From Allobosea sp. Root483D1 (GTDB lineage: Bacteria > Pseudomonadota > Alphaproteobacteria > Rhizobiales > Beijerinckiaceae): DNA of 64,000 nucleotides. The stretch covers positions 418,420 to 482,419 of the forward strand of contig NZ_LMJW01000022.1 of the NCBI RefSeq assembly GCF_001429505.1, given 5' to 3'. Within the stretch, counting starts at the first letter, position 1; the number at the start of each line of letters is the position of its first letter. The notes beneath the pieces were generated by a model. The model was not told the origin of the DNA. It saw only the letters and a list, made by a program, of their open reading frames with translations, and did not search any database. Positions 7,919-16,994 of the stretch are shown here, in pieces. Made by a program: the position numbers and the translations under genes.

Positions 7919-10900
7919 TCAGTGGTGGGCCTGCGGCGTCGCGTCTTTCGGCTCGGCTTCTTTCTTCTTGCTGCCGAGCGAAGCGAGCCAGCGCACCACG
8001 ACGTAGAACACCGGGGTGAACAGCAGGCCGAACAGGGTGACGCCGATCATGCCCGAGAACACCGCGATGCCGAGCACCTGGCGCATCTCGGCGCCCGCGC
8101 CGATCGAGATCGTCAGAGGCAGCACGCCGAGGATGAAGGCGAGCGAGGTCATCAGGATCGGTCGCAGCCGGGTCCTGGCGGCGGCGATCGCGGCGTCGCG
8201 CCGGCTCATGCCCTCGTCCTCGGCCTGCTTGGCGAACTCGACGATCAAGATCGCGTTCTTCGCTGCGAGACCGACGAGCACGACGAGGCCGATATCCACC
8301 AGCACGTTGCGGTCGAAGTCCTTGTAGCCGACGCCGATCATCGCCGCGAGGATACACATCGGCACGATCAGGATGACCGCCAGCGGCAAGGTCCAGCTCT
8401 CGTAGAGCGCCGCCAGCAGCAGGAAGACGAACACCACCGCGAGGCCGAAGGCGATGATCGCGGTGTTGCCGGCGAGCTTCTCCTGCAACGCGATCTCGGT
8501 CCACTCGAAGCCGAAGCCGGCCGGCAGTACCTGGGCTGCGATTTTCTCCACCGCCGCGATGCCCTGGCCGGTCGAGTAGCCGCGCGCCATCGACATCTGC
8601 ACTTCAGCCGCCGGATAGAGGTTGTAGCGCGGCACGCGATAGGCACCGGTCGTATCGGCGAAGGTCGCGACGGAACCGATCGGCACCATCTCGCCATCGG
8701 CATTGCGCGTCTTCAGGTCGGCGACGTCGCGGATGTCTAGCCGCTGGGGATTGTCCGCCTGAGCCGTGACGCGGAAGGTGCGGCCGAGGATGTTGAAGTC
8801 GTTGACATAGGCCGAGCCCATATAGATCGACAGCGTCTCGAACACGCGCGTCACCGGGACACCGAGCATCTCGGCCTTGGTGCGGTCGATATCGGCGTAG
8901 ATCTGCGGCGTCTTGGTCGAGAACAGCGTGAAGGGCTGCTGGATACCGGGAGACTGCCCGGCGGTTCCAGCGACGGCCCAGGTCGCGCCTTCCAGCGCCG
9001 CCAGGCCCTTGCCACCGCGATCCTGGACATAGCCCTTGAGACCGCCGCCATTACCGATGCCGGGAACTGCCGGGGGCTCGATGATCAGCGCGAAAGCCTC
9101 GCCGATCGAGAACAGCTGCGTGCGCAGGTCGTTGAGGATGCCCTGGGTGGTCAGGCCGGCTTTGGCCCTCTCCTTGAAGTCGGTGAGGGTGACGAAGGCA
9201 ACGCCGGCATTGGGCGCCAGGGTGAAGGTCGCGCCGTCGAGACCGGCGAAGGCGACGGCATGGGCGACACCCGGCCGTGACAGCAAGATGTCGGTCGCCT
9301 TGCGGATGACCGCGTCGGTCCGCGGCAGCGACGAGCCCGGCGGCAGCTGGAAGACGGCGATGAAGTAGCCGCGGTCGAGCTGCGGCACCAGGCCCGTCGG
9401 AATCGACGCCAGGCGCTGGCCGGCGACCGCGATGAGCGCGGCATAGACCAGCAGCATGACGACGCCGAAGCGGATCAGGCGCGAGGTCAATGAGCCGTAA
9501 GCGTGCGAGAGCCAGTCGAAGCCCTTGTTGAAGTACTTGAAGAACCAGCGCAGCGGCGCGCTGAGCATCGCCAGGAAGCCCTTCGGCTCTTCATGGCTGT
9601 GCGGCTTAAGCAGGATCGCCGCCAGGGCCGGCGACAGGGTCAGCGAGACGAAGCACGAGATCGCCGTCGAGGCTGCGATCGTCACCGCGAACTGCTGGTA
9701 GAATGTGCCTTGCAGCCCGGTGATGAACGCGGTCGGGATGAACACGGCGCACAGCACCAGTGCGATCGCAAGCAGCGCACCGCCGACCTCGTCCATGGTC
9801 TTGTGAGCGGCGTCCTTGGCGCTCATGCCCTGCGCCAGATAGCGCTCGACGTTCTCGACCACGACGATCGCGTCGTCGACGACGATGCCGATCGCCAGCA
9901 CCAGCGCCAGCAGCGAGATCGTATTGAACGAGATCCCGACCGCGCTCATCACCAGGAAGGTGCCGACCAGCGAGACCGGGATCGCGATGATCGGGATGAT
10001 CGCGGCGCGCCAGGTCTGCAGGAACAGGATCACCACGATCACGACGAGCACGATCGCCTCGAGCAGCGTCGTGACCACGGCCGAGACGGATTCCCGGATG
10101 AACTCCGTCGGGTTGTAGACGATGGTGTGTTCGACGCCGGCCGGGAAGTTCTTCGAGAGCTCCTGCATCGTCTTGATGAGGGCCTCCGACGCTGCCAGCG
10201 CATTCGTCCCCGGGCGCTGGAAGACGCCGATCGCGACGGCTTCCTTGTTGTCGAGATAGGAGTTGGAGAGGTAGTCCTGCGCGCCGAGCTCGACGCGGGC
10301 AATGTCGCGAACACGGATCGTGCCGCCGTCCGCATCCGAGCGCACGACGATGTTGTAGAATTCGTCGACGCTGGTGAGGCGCCCGAGCGTGTTGACCGAA
10401 AGCTGGAACGCGCCGTCCGACGTCGCCGGCGGCTGGTTGATCGCGCCTGCCGCGACCTGGATGTTGGCGGCGCGGATCGCGGCGACGACATCGCCTGCGG
10501 TCAGGTTGCGCGCCGCGACCTTGGCCGGATCGAGCCAGACGCGCATCGAATAGTCACGCGCACCGAAGACCTGGACGTCGCCGACGCCCTCGACGCGGGT
10601 CAGCACGTCCTTGACGTTCAGCGTCGTGTAGTTCGAGACGTATTGCTGGTCGCGCGAGCCGTCCGGGGACAGCATGTGGATGACCATCAGGAAGTCGGGC
10701 GAGGCCTTGCGGACCTGCAGGCCGAGCGTGCGCACTTCCTGAGGCAGGCGCGGCTCGGCGGCCGAGACGCGGTTCTGCACGAGCACCTGGGCCTGATCGA
10801 CATCGGTGCCGGCCTTGAAGACGACGTTGATCGTCACGCGCCCGTCGCCGGTCGACTGCGACGAGATGTAGAGCATGTCGTCGACGCCGTTGACCTCCTG

Positions 10901-11107
10901 CTCGATCGGCGCGGCGACCGTCGAGGCGACGACCTCGGCCGAGGCGCCCGGATAGTTCGCGGTGATCGTGACGGTCGGTGGCGCGATCTCGGGATATTCG
11001 GCGATCGGCAAGGTACGCAGGGTGATGGCACCTGCGATCGTCAGCAGCACCGAGAGCACGGTCGCGAAGATCGGCCGGTCGATGAAGAAATGGGCGAAGC
11101 GGAACAT
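7919..11107 (-). CDS. RND efflux pump inner-membrane transporter (HAE1/AcrB family)
   Basis: A 1062-residue proton-driven exporter of hydrophobic and amphiphilic compounds, forming a trimer in the inner membrane. It has the family start FRFAHFFIDRPIFATVLSV, twelve expected membrane helices and two large periplasmic loops. The proton-relay residues are present: paired Asp in GIVVDDAIVVVENVER (helix 4) and Lys in GLAAKNAILIVEFAKQ (helix 10). Length is normal. It follows the adaptor gene by 73 bp and ends at a strong terminator. No TolC-type outer-membrane factor gene is next to it, so the pump presumably uses one encoded elsewhere. Substrates cannot be assigned. Confidence 0.95.
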   Translation of the reverse strand: MFRFAHFFIDRPIFATVLSVLLTIAGAITLRTLPIAEYPEIAPPTVTITANYPGASAEVVASTVAAPIEQEVNGVDDMLYISSQSTGDGRVTINVVFKAGTDVDQAQVLVQNRVSAAEPRLPQEVRTLGLQVRKASPDFLMVIHMLSPDGSRDQQYVSNYTTLNVKDVLTRVEGVGDVQVFGARDYSMRVWLDPAKVAARNLTAGDVVAAIRAANIQVAAGAINQPPATSDGAFQLSVNTLGRLTSVDEFYNIVVRSDADGGTIRVRDIARVELGAQDYLSNSYLDNKEAVAIGVFQRPGTNALAASEALIKTMQELSKNFPAGVEHTIVYNPTEFIRESVSAVVTTLLEAIVLVVIVVILFLQTWRAAIIPIIAIPVSLVGTFLVMSAVGISFNTISLLALVLAIGIVVDDAIVVVENVERYLAQGMSAKDAAHKTMDEVGGALLAIALVLCAVFIPTAFITGLQGTFYQQFAVTIAASTAISCFVSLTLSPALAAILLKPHSHEEPKGFLAMLSAPLRWFFKYFNKGFDWLSHAYGSLTSRLIRFGVVMLLVYAALIAVAGQRLASIPTGLVPQLDRGYFIAVFQLPPGSSLPRTDAVIRKATDILLSRPGVAHAVAFAGLDGATFTLAPNAGVAFVTLTDFKERAKAGLTTQGILNDLRTQLFSIGEAFALIIEPPAVPGIGNGGGLKGYVQDRGGKGLAALEGATWAVAGTAGQSPGIQQPFTLFSTKTPQIYADIDRTKAEMLGVPVTRVFETLSIYMGSAYVNDFNILGRTFRVTAQADNPQRLDIRDVADLKTRNADGEMVPIGSVATFADTTGAYRVPRYNLYPAAEVQMSMARGYSTGQGIAAVEKIAAQVLPAGFGFEWTEIALQEKLAGNTAIIAFGLAVVFVFLLLAALYESWTLPLAVILIVPMCILAAMIGVGYKDFDRNVLVDIGLVVLVGLAAKNAILIVEFAKQAEDEGMSRRDAAIAAARTRLRPILMTSLAFILGVLPLTISIGAGAEMRQVLGIAVFSGMIGVTLFGLLFTPVFYVVVRWLASLGSKKKEAEPKDATPQAHH

Positions 11108-11134
11108 GCTTTGGTCCTGGCCAAAGAGAGTAGG

Positions 11135-11156
11135 GCGGACGGAAGATGCCGTCCGC
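11135..11156 (-). repeat. Intercistronic hairpin between adaptor and pump genes
   Basis: GCGGACGG and CCGTCCGC form a perfect 8-bp stem with a 6-nt loop in the 73-bp gap between the adaptor stop and the pump start. A second small repeat (GGCCTG-TT-CAGGCC, 11166-11179) lies beside it. Neither has a U tract, so they are more likely to affect mRNA stability or the adaptor-to-pump ratio than to terminate fully. Confidence 0.4.
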
Positions 11157-11180
11157 TCTTGGCGCGGCCTGTTCAGGCCG

Positions 11181-12314
11181 TCAGTTGGCGGCGGCGGCCT
11201 TGATCTCGGTCGGCTGCGGGGTCACAGCCACGCCTGGGCGCACCATCGGGTTGGCGATGCCGGTCACGATCACCTTGTCGCTCGCAGCCAGGCCCTTGGT
11301 GATGACGCGCAGCCCGTCGCTGATCGCGCCGAGCTGAACCGGCTTCGGCACCACCTTGTTATCGGCCCCGACCGTCAGCACGATCTTGTTGGCCTGGTCG
11401 GAGACGATGACGGCATCCGGCACCAGCAGGGCGTCGGCCTCGCCGGCGAAGAGCCGCAGGCGCCCGAAGGTCCCCGGCGTCAGCAGCCCGTCGGAGTTCG
11501 GGAAGACGGCACGGGTGCGTATCGTCGCCGAACGGGCGTTCAGCGTGTTGTCGACGAAGTCGATCTTGCCTTCGCGGTCCCATTTGGTTTCGCTCGCCAG
11601 CCGCACGCGTACCGGCGTGCCGGGCTTCCGCAAATCCTGTGACTTCGCATAGCGAAGATAGTCGGCTTCGGAGGCGTCGAAGACGAACTTGATCGGGTCG
11701 ACGGCGACGATCGTGGTCAGCAGCGTCGCGCCCGACTGGCCGCCGGCGATCAGGTTGCCCTGGTCGACGCGCCGGTTCGAGGCGCGGCCGGCAAGCGGCG
11801 CGCGCACCTGCGTCCATTCGAGATTGAGCTCGGCCGTCTTCAAATTGGCCTCGGCCGCCTGCTGGCTGGCGATCGCGCCGTTGAGGTTGGCGCGGCGCTG
11901 GTCGATGTCGCGGGCGGTGATGGTGCGGTTCTGCGTCAGCGCCTCGGCACGCTCGACCTCGTTCTGCGAGAGGTCGACCTGCGCCTTGGCACGCGCGACT
12001 TCAGCCCGGGAAGCGTCGACCGCGAGCTTGTAGGGCCGCTGGTCGATGGTGAAGAGCAGGTCGCCGGTCTTGACCATGTCGCCGTCGCGGAAGTGGACCG
12101 AGTCGAGGAAACCGGAGACGCGAGCGCGGACCTCGACCTGTTCGCTGGCCTCGAAGCGGCCGGTGAACTCGTCCCAGTTTGTGACGCGCTTGGCGAGCGG
12201 GTTGGCGACGGTGACCGGCGGGGCCGGTGGGGCGCCTTGAGCGAGCGCCTCGGCGGACAGGGCCGGAAGCAGGGCCGCCAGGGCGATGAGGGCCCGGCTG
12301 GAGCGGCGGATCAT
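11181..12314 (-). CDS. RND efflux periplasmic adaptor (membrane fusion protein)
   Basis: A 377-residue AcrA/MexA-type adaptor linking the inner-membrane pump to an outer-membrane channel. The chosen ATG 12314 has GGAG upstream and begins a signal peptide ending SAEALAQ. An upstream in-frame ATG at 12410 would put about 30 odd residues before the signal and is rejected. The mature protein has the biotinyl-lipoyl half-motifs (VRARVSGFLDSVHFRDGDMVKTG and the return strand VRAPLAGRASNRRVDQGNL), a helical hairpin between them, and beta-barrel and membrane-proximal domains. No lipobox Cys is seen. It precedes the pump gene in one operon. Confidence 0.93.
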   Translation of the reverse strand: MIRRSSRALIALAALLPALSAEALAQGAPPAPPVTVANPLAKRVTNWDEFTGRFEASEQVEVRARVSGFLDSVHFRDGDMVKTGDLLFTIDQRPYKLAVDASRAEVARAKAQVDLSQNEVERAEALTQNRTITARDIDQRRANLNGAIASQQAAEANLKTAELNLEWTQVRAPLAGRASNRRVDQGNLIAGGQSGATLLTTIVAVDPIKFVFDASEADYLRYAKSQDLRKPGTPVRVRLASETKWDREGKIDFVDNTLNARSATIRTRAVFPNSDGLLTPGTFGRLRLFAGEADALLVPDAVIVSDQANKIVLTVGADNKVVPKPVQLGAISDGLRVITKGLAASDKVIVTGIANPMVRPGVAVTPQPTEIKAAAAN

Positions 12315-12392
12315 GTGAAACTCCGAGAATGCGGGCGCGGCGCAACCTTCACGGTTTCCGGCCGAATGCGCAACAACTCCATCGGACTGACG

Positions 12393-12418
12393 ATTGTCAA
12401 GTTTCTTCACTCGACAAT
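12393..12418. promoter_or_regulatory. Near-perfect 26-bp palindrome upstream of the efflux operon
   Basis: ATTGTCAAGT-TTCTTC-ACTCGACAAT is an inverted repeat with 10-bp arms and a single mismatch, 79 bp upstream of the adaptor start. The minus strand contains a perfect -35 hexamer TTGACA (12400-12395) inside one arm. The -10 region at the expected distance is poor. Size and position fit a TetR/AcrR-type operator controlling the pump, but no such regulator gene is adjacent. Confidence 0.5.
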
Positions 12419-12565
12419 TTCGACGATATTTTCATCGCCACCGGCCATCGCCGCCCCGGAGTGGCGCGAAACCGGAGCAACAGATGCTTGCTGGCGGCGG
12501 GCCGAGGCTCTACCTGAAGGACGCGCGCGCCAGCGTCAGCAGCAACACCTCATGGAAGTCGTCTC

Positions 12566-14047
12566 ATGAATGCGCATGTCCGCCCCGCCGACCCGAAGAA
12601 GCTGATCAAGGGCGCGACCGGCGACTGGGAAATCGTGATCGGCCTCGAAATCCATGCGCAGGTCACCTCCAACGCCAAGCTGTTCTCCGGCTCCTCGACG
12701 GCCTTCGGCGGCGAGCCGAACGCCCATGTCAGCCTGGTCGACGCCGCGATGCCGGGCATGCTGCCGGTGATCAACGAGGAGTGCGTCCGCCAGGCGGTCC
12801 GCACCGGCCTCGGCCTCAACGCGAAAGTGAACAACCGCTCAGTCTTCGACCGCAAGAACTATTTCTACCCCGACCTGCCGCAGGGCTACCAGATCAGCCA
12901 GTACAAGCATCCGATCGTCGGTGAGGGCGAGATCGCGGTCGACCTGTCGCCGACCGAGCAGATCAGCGTCGGCATCGAGCGGCTGCATCTCGAGCAGGAC
13001 GCCGGCAAGTCGATGCACGACCAGCATCCGACCATGAGCTTCGTTGATCTCAACCGCTCGGGCGTGGCGCTGATGGAGATCGTATCCAAGCCCGATCTGC
13101 GCTCGGCCGACGAGGCCAAGGCCTATGTCTCCAAGCTGCGCACCATCCTGCGCTATATCGGCTCCTGCGACGGCGACATGGAAAAGGGCAATCTGCGCGC
13201 CGACGTCAACGTTTCCGTCCGCAAGGTCGGCGCGCCGCTCGGCACGCGCTGCGAGATCAAGAACGTCAACTCGATCCGCTTCATCGGCCAGGCGATCGAG
13301 GTCGAGGCCCGCCGCCAGATCGGCATCATCGAGGATGGCGGCACGATCGACCAGGAGACCCGTCTCTACGATCCCGGCAAGGGCGAGACCCGCTCGCTGC
13401 GTTCGAAGGAAGAGGCGCACGACTACCGCTATTTCCCCGATCCGGACCTGCTGCCGCTCGAGTTCGACGACGCCTTCGTCGCCGAGCTGAAGGCGCATCT
13501 GCCGGAGCTGCCCGATGCCAAGAAGGGCCGCTTCATCGCGCAGTACGGGCTCTCGCCCTATGACGCCTCGGTGCTCGTCGCCGAGCGCGAGCAGGCCGAC
13601 TATTTCGAGGCCGTGGCGAAAGGCCGCGACGGCAAGGCCGCGGCCAATTGGGTGATCAACGAGCTGTTCGGCCGCCTTAACAAGGAAGGCAAGGACGTCG
13701 CGGCTTCGCCGGTCTCGGCCGCGCAGCTCGGCGGGCTGGTCGACCTGATCGGCGAGGGCGTCATCTCCGGCAAGATCGCCAAGGACCTGTTCGAGATCGT
13801 CTGGACCGAAGGTGGCGATCCGCGCGAGATCGTCGAGGCCCGCGGCATGAAGCAGGTCACCGACACCGGCGCGATCGAGAAGGCGGTCGACGAGATCATC
13901 GTCGCCAACCCGGACAAGGTCGAGCAGGTCAAGCTGAAGCCGACCATGCTCGGCTGGTTCGTCGGCCAGGCGATGAAGGCCTCGGGCGGCAAGGCCAACC
14001 CGCAGGCCCTGAACGAGATCCTGAAGAAGAAGCTCGGCATCGAGTGA
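12566..14047 (+). CDS. gatB: Asp-tRNA(Asn)/Glu-tRNA(Gln) amidotransferase subunit B
   Basis: The 493-residue GatB subunit of the GatCAB complex. GatB recognises mischarged Glu-tRNA(Gln) or Asp-tRNA(Asn) and phosphorylates the acyl group before amidation. The family start ([13 protein letters not shown]), the central [13 protein letters not shown] motif, and the C-terminal GatB/YqeY helical domain ending at KKKLGIE are all present. Length is normal. A GGAAG precedes the ATG. gatA and gatC are not in this window. The last codons overlap the next gene through GTGA. Confidence 0.96.
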   Translation: MNAHVRPADPKKLIKGATGDWEIVIGLEIHAQVTSNAKLFSGSSTAFGGEPNAHVSLVDAAMPGMLPVINEECVRQAVRTGLGLNAKVNNRSVFDRKNYFYPDLPQGYQISQYKHPIVGEGEIAVDLSPTEQISVGIERLHLEQDAGKSMHDQHPTMSFVDLNRSGVALMEIVSKPDLRSADEAKAYVSKLRTILRYIGSCDGDMEKGNLRADVNVSVRKVGAPLGTRCEIKNVNSIRFIGQAIEVEARRQIGIIEDGGTIDQETRLYDPGKGETRSLRSKEEAHDYRYFPDPDLLPLEFDDAFVAELKAHLPELPDAKKGRFIAQYGLSPYDASVLVAEREQADYFEAVAKGRDGKAAANWVINELFGRLNKEGKDVAASPVSAAQLGGLVDLIGEGVISGKIAKDLFEIVWTEGGDPREIVEARGMKQVTDTGAIEKAVDEIIVANPDKVEQVKLKPTMLGWFVGQAMKASGGKANPQALNEILKKKLGIE

Positions 14048-14550
14048 CGCAACCCGGTCTCATCATCCGCGACGCTGAGACCGCCGATCTGCCGGCGGTC
14101 CGCTCGCTTTTGGTCGAGACCTGGCACGATACCTATGACGGCATCTACGGCTGGCGCCGCGTTGCCGAGATCACCAATGCCTGGCATTCCCTCGATGCGC
14201 TCGCGGCCCAGCTCGGCCGCGACAGCGGCGTCTTCCTGATCGCGCTGTTGGGCGAGGAGGTCGTCGGCACCGCCTCGGCCCGGCACGAGCCGGACCGGGC
14301 GGCGATGCTGACGCGGCTCTATGTCTCGCCGGCGCGGCAGGGCGCGGGCATCGGGCGCACCCTGCTGCAGGTCGCGCTCGCCTGCTTTCCCGAGGCGCCG
14401 GTAGCGCGGCTGGAGGTCGAGAGCCAGAACGAGCTCGCCATCGCTTTCTACGAGCGCATGGGCTTCTTCCTGCAGCGCCAGGCCCGCTTCGACGGGCGTG
14501 AGGACACGCCCAACACGCTGATCATGGCCAAGCGCCTGGTAATGATCTGA
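14044..14550 (+). CDS. GNAT family N-acetyltransferase
   Basis: A 168-residue GNAT-fold acetyltransferase. It has the N-terminal strand [18 protein letters not shown] and the acetyl-CoA loop [11 protein letters not shown] (motif A, R/Q-x-x-G-x-G/A), then [19 protein letters not shown] (motif B). The start is GTG 14044, overlapping the gatB stop as GTGA, so translation is probably coupled to gatB. The substrate (small molecule or protein) cannot be told. Confidence 0.85.
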   Translation: MTQPGLIIRDAETADLPAVRSLLVETWHDTYDGIYGWRRVAEITNAWHSLDALAAQLGRDSGVFLIALLGEEVVGTASARHEPDRAAMLTRLYVSPARQGAGIGRTLLQVALACFPEAPVARLEVESQNELAIAFYERMGFFLQRQARFDGREDTPNTLIMAKRLVMI

Positions 14551-14584
14551 GCGCAAGCCCGGTGAAGCCCCGACGGAGACGACG

Positions 14585-15070
14585 ATGACCGAGACCGCCG
14601 CCCTGTCCGGCGTCACCATGCGCGAGGCGCGCCGCGACGATGTCCCGCGCATCGTCTCCCTGATCCTGCTGGGCGCTCCCAAGCAGGTGCGCGCGCAGGC
14701 CGAGATCGCGCAGGAGGCGGCCGATCCGGCTTACCTCACCGCCTTCGACGAGATCGCGGCCAGCCCGTACAACACGCTCTTCGTCGCCGAGTTCAATGGA
14801 GAGGTGGTCGGCACGCTGCAGGTGACCCTGATCCCGGGCCTGATCAATCGCGGCCGCAAGCGCGCCAAGCTCGAAAGCGTCCATGTCGATCCGGCCCTGC
14901 GCGGCCGGCGCATCGGCGAGGCCATGGTCGCCCATGCCGTCGACTTCGCCCGCCAGAAGGGCGCCGGCCTCGTCGAGCTCACCTCGGACAAGGCGCGCGA
15001 GGCGGCGCACCGCTTCTATCGCCGCATCGGCTTCGACCAGAGCCATGAGGGCTTCAAGCTGAAGCTGTGA
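14585..15070 (+). CDS. GNAT family N-acetyltransferase
   Basis: A 161-residue GNAT protein with the acetyl-CoA-binding loop RGRRIGEAMV and the late motif EAAHRFYRRIGFDQSHEGFKL. It follows the preceding GNAT gene by 34 bp on the same strand and is probably in the same transcript. The two proteins are only distantly alike, so this is not a recent duplication. The C-terminal SHEGFKLKL is seen in small single-domain GNATs of unknown substrate. Confidence 0.85.
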   Translation: MTETAALSGVTMREARRDDVPRIVSLILLGAPKQVRAQAEIAQEAADPAYLTAFDEIAASPYNTLFVAEFNGEVVGTLQVTLIPGLINRGRKRAKLESVHVDPALRGRRIGEAMVAHAVDFARQKGAGLVELTSDKAREAAHRFYRRIGFDQSHEGFKLKL

Positions 15071-15182
15071 GGCGTCGCCCGCATGCCGCGCCCGCTCCCG
15101 GCGCACGGCCCCGGCGCTTACGCCGGCCGGACCCGAGACCTAGATGTCCTGACGACCCGCAACAACCCGCGAGGACTGGGAC

Positions 15183-15890
15183 ATGGCAGCAGTGCAGGGC
15201 AAGCCGATCGATCTCCATTACTGGCCGACGCCGAACGGCTGGAAGATCTCCATCATGCTCGAGGAAACCGGGCTGCCCTACAACGTCATTCCGGTGAACA
15301 TCGGCAAGGGCGAGCAGTTCAAGCCTGAGTTCCTGGCGATCTCGCCGAACAACCGCATGCCGGCGATCGTCGATCCCGACGGGCCGGACGGCAAGCCGAT
15401 CTCGGTCTTCGAATCCGGCGCGATCCTGCAATATCTCGGCCGCAAGACCGGGAAATTCTATCCGACGGACGAGCGCGGCCGCGTCGCCGTCGATGAATGG
15501 CTGTTCTGGCAGATGGGCGGCTTCGGCCCGATGCTCGGCCAGACCCACCATTTCCGTATCTACGCGCCGGAGAAGGTGCCTTACGCGATCGACCGCTATA
15601 CCAACGAGGCAAACCGCCTCTACGGCGTGCTGAACAGGCGCCTCGAAGGCCGCGACTATGTCTGCGACGACTATTCGATCGCCGACATGGCCTGCGTCGG
15701 CTGGGCTCGCGGCTGGGAGCGCCAGGGCCAGGACATCGCGCAGTTCCCCAATGTCGGGCGCTGGCTCGAGACGATGCTGGCGCGCCCGGCGGTCCAGCGC
15801 GGGCTCAAGGTCGCCGAAGAGCTGCGCAATCCGGCCGGCATCTCGACGCCGGAGGAAAAAGCGGTCCTGTTCGGCCAGAAGGCGCGCTGA
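15183..15890 (+). CDS. Glutathione S-transferase, YfcG/YghU-like
   Basis: A 235-residue GST-fold protein. The N-terminal thioredoxin-like domain carries TPNGWKISIMLEE, matching the T-P-N-G-x-K signature of the YfcG/YghU (nu-class) group. It also has the cis-Pro loop NNRMPAIVDPDG and the glutathione-binding ESGAILQYLG. Nu-class enzymes act mainly as disulfide-bond reductases with glutathione in the cytoplasm. The C-terminal helical domain is complete. Confidence 0.9.
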   Translation: MAAVQGKPIDLHYWPTPNGWKISIMLEETGLPYNVIPVNIGKGEQFKPEFLAISPNNRMPAIVDPDGPDGKPISVFESGAILQYLGRKTGKFYPTDERGRVAVDEWLFWQMGGFGPMLGQTHHFRIYAPEKVPYAIDRYTNEANRLYGVLNRRLEGRDYVCDDYSIADMACVGWARGWERQGQDIAQFPNVGRWLETMLARPAVQRGLKVAEELRNPAGISTPEEKAVLFGQKAR

Positions 15891-15897
15891 TCGGGAG

Positions 15898-15975
15898 CGT
15901 CATGCTCGGGCTTGACCCGAGCATCTCTGGACAAGAGATCCTCGGGTCTGCGCTTTGCTGCGCCCGAGGATGACG
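15898..15975. repeat. Dispersed intergenic palindromic repeat, copy 1
   Basis: This 78-bp element begins GTCATGCTCGGGCTTGACC and ends CGCCCGAGGATGACG, so its two ends are complementary. Inner stems include TCGGGCTTGACCCGA. It fills the gap between the GST gene and the DUF2147 gene. The outer sequence matches the element at 23552-23660. Such elements are common in Rhizobiales intergenic DNA. Confidence 0.7.
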
Positions 15976-15985
15976 GCCCTGTGCC

Positions 15986-16360
15986 TCAGTTGCTGCGCGA
16001 CCACTTCACCGAGCGGCAGATCAGCCCGCCCAGCACGCAGCCGGCGGTGGTCAGCGTGTCGCCCGCGAGCGACATCGTGCCGGAATAGGTCTTGCCGTCT
16101 TCCGGGTTGAAGGCGCTGCCGTTCCATTTGCCGCCGGCAGCCGGCTTCATGTCGTAGAAGATGCGCTGGCCGAGCTTGGCCGGGCCGCTGGCGTCCTTCA
16201 GCCAGGAGATCGTGCCGCACACCGCCTCGCCGCATTTGGCAAAGCGCACCTTGGACGCGCCGGTGTCGCGCAGCCAGGTGCCGGTCACTTCCTGAGCGGA
16301 AGCCGGGACGGCGAAAGCGAGCAGCAGACCAGCGGCGGCGACGGTCGAGCGAAAGGCCAT
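15986..16360 (-). CDS. DUF2147 secreted protein
   Basis: A 124-residue exported protein of the DUF2147 family. GAGGAGG lies just before ATG 16360, which decides the start against an upstream ATG at 16486. Residues 1-22 are a signal peptide ending PASAQ. The mature part begins VTGTWLRDTGASKVRFAKCG, the usual DUF2147 opening, with Cys pairs at CGEAVCGTI and later CVLGGLICRS. It is predicted to be a small periplasmic beta-barrel; the biochemical role is unknown. Confidence 0.85.
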   Translation of the reverse strand: MAFRSTVAAAGLLLAFAVPASAQEVTGTWLRDTGASKVRFAKCGEAVCGTISWLKDASGPAKLGQRIFYDMKPAAGGKWNGSAFNPEDGKTYSGTMSLAGDTLTTAGCVLGGLICRSVKWSRSN

Positions 16361-16721
16361 GGGTTCCTCCTCGTTGGTGGCGATCTCTGTCGCCATATGG
16401 TTCAGATGTAAACTATATCCGAGCCTGCGCCGGCTTCCAAGATGTCTCCTCACTGGTCGATGTTCACCGCGACGACCGTAGAGCAAGGTGAATCCAAGGT
16501 TGACATGCCCGTCGGGGCTCCGTTTGGATCGGTTTGAAATCGTTAGAGAATTCAGAACATGAGCCTGAATCGAATCTTGCTTTAACCGCTCGTTTGCGAC
16601 TCGTTGAGCTTCGATTCATCTCAAAATTTAGCGGAGTGTTTTACCGCCTGGCACGAACCTCTCCTCACAAGCCGCCGCCTCCAAACGGGCCGGCATCGAA
16701 GGAAAACAGGGAGAGTTTGTC
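16361..16721. other. Divergent 361-bp intergenic region, AT-rich
   Basis: No convincing gene is seen between the DUF2147 gene (-) and the Sel1-like gene (+). The part 16520-16640 is clearly more AT-rich than its surroundings, as promoter regions often are. TGGCGA-TCTCTG-TCGCCA (16378-16395) is a 6-bp inverted repeat in the DUF2147 leader. On the minus strand TATAGT near 16420 could be a -10 element. Short open frames here show no family features. Confidence 0.4.
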
Positions 16722-16991
16722 ATGGCACGCATGGAAATGAGCGCGATCCCGGCCTCGCTGGCGATCCCGATGGAAGCCTCCGCCGACGCCTACTACGAGC
16801 TCGGCCTGATGCACGCCTCCGGCCGCTCCGGCCCGGTCGACCTGGTCGCCGCGCAGACCTGGTTCAATGTCGCCTTCGCCAAGGGCTGTGCCCGCGCCGC
16901 CTCCCACCGCAGCGAGCTGGCGCTGGAGATGAGCCGCGACGAGGTCGCCGAAGCGCTGCGCGAGGCGCGCCGCTTCCTGACCCGGCACTGA
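16722..16991 (+). CDS. Small Sel1-like repeat protein
   Basis: An 89-residue protein with one clear Sel1/TPR-like unit: ADAYYELGLMHASGRSGPV followed by DLVAAQTWFNVAFAKGCARAA (residues 20-60), then a helix DEVAEALREARRFL. It has no signal peptide. GGGAGAG precedes ATG 16722. Short Sel1-like proteins of this pattern are common in Rhizobiales and probably mediate protein contacts. The partner is unknown. Confidence 0.75.
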   Translation: MARMEMSAIPASLAIPMEASADAYYELGLMHASGRSGPVDLVAAQTWFNVAFAKGCARAASHRSELALEMSRDEVAEALREARRFLTRH

Positions 16992-16994
16992 GTT

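Noticed and set aside
9503-11203. 566-residue plus-strand frame opposite the RND pump
   Set aside because: Antisense shadow rich in Arg, Asp and His; the pump frame is certain.
16534-16740. 68-codon frame in the AT-rich gap before the Sel1-like gene
   Set aside because: No ribosome site, no family features, and it overlaps the real gene's start.
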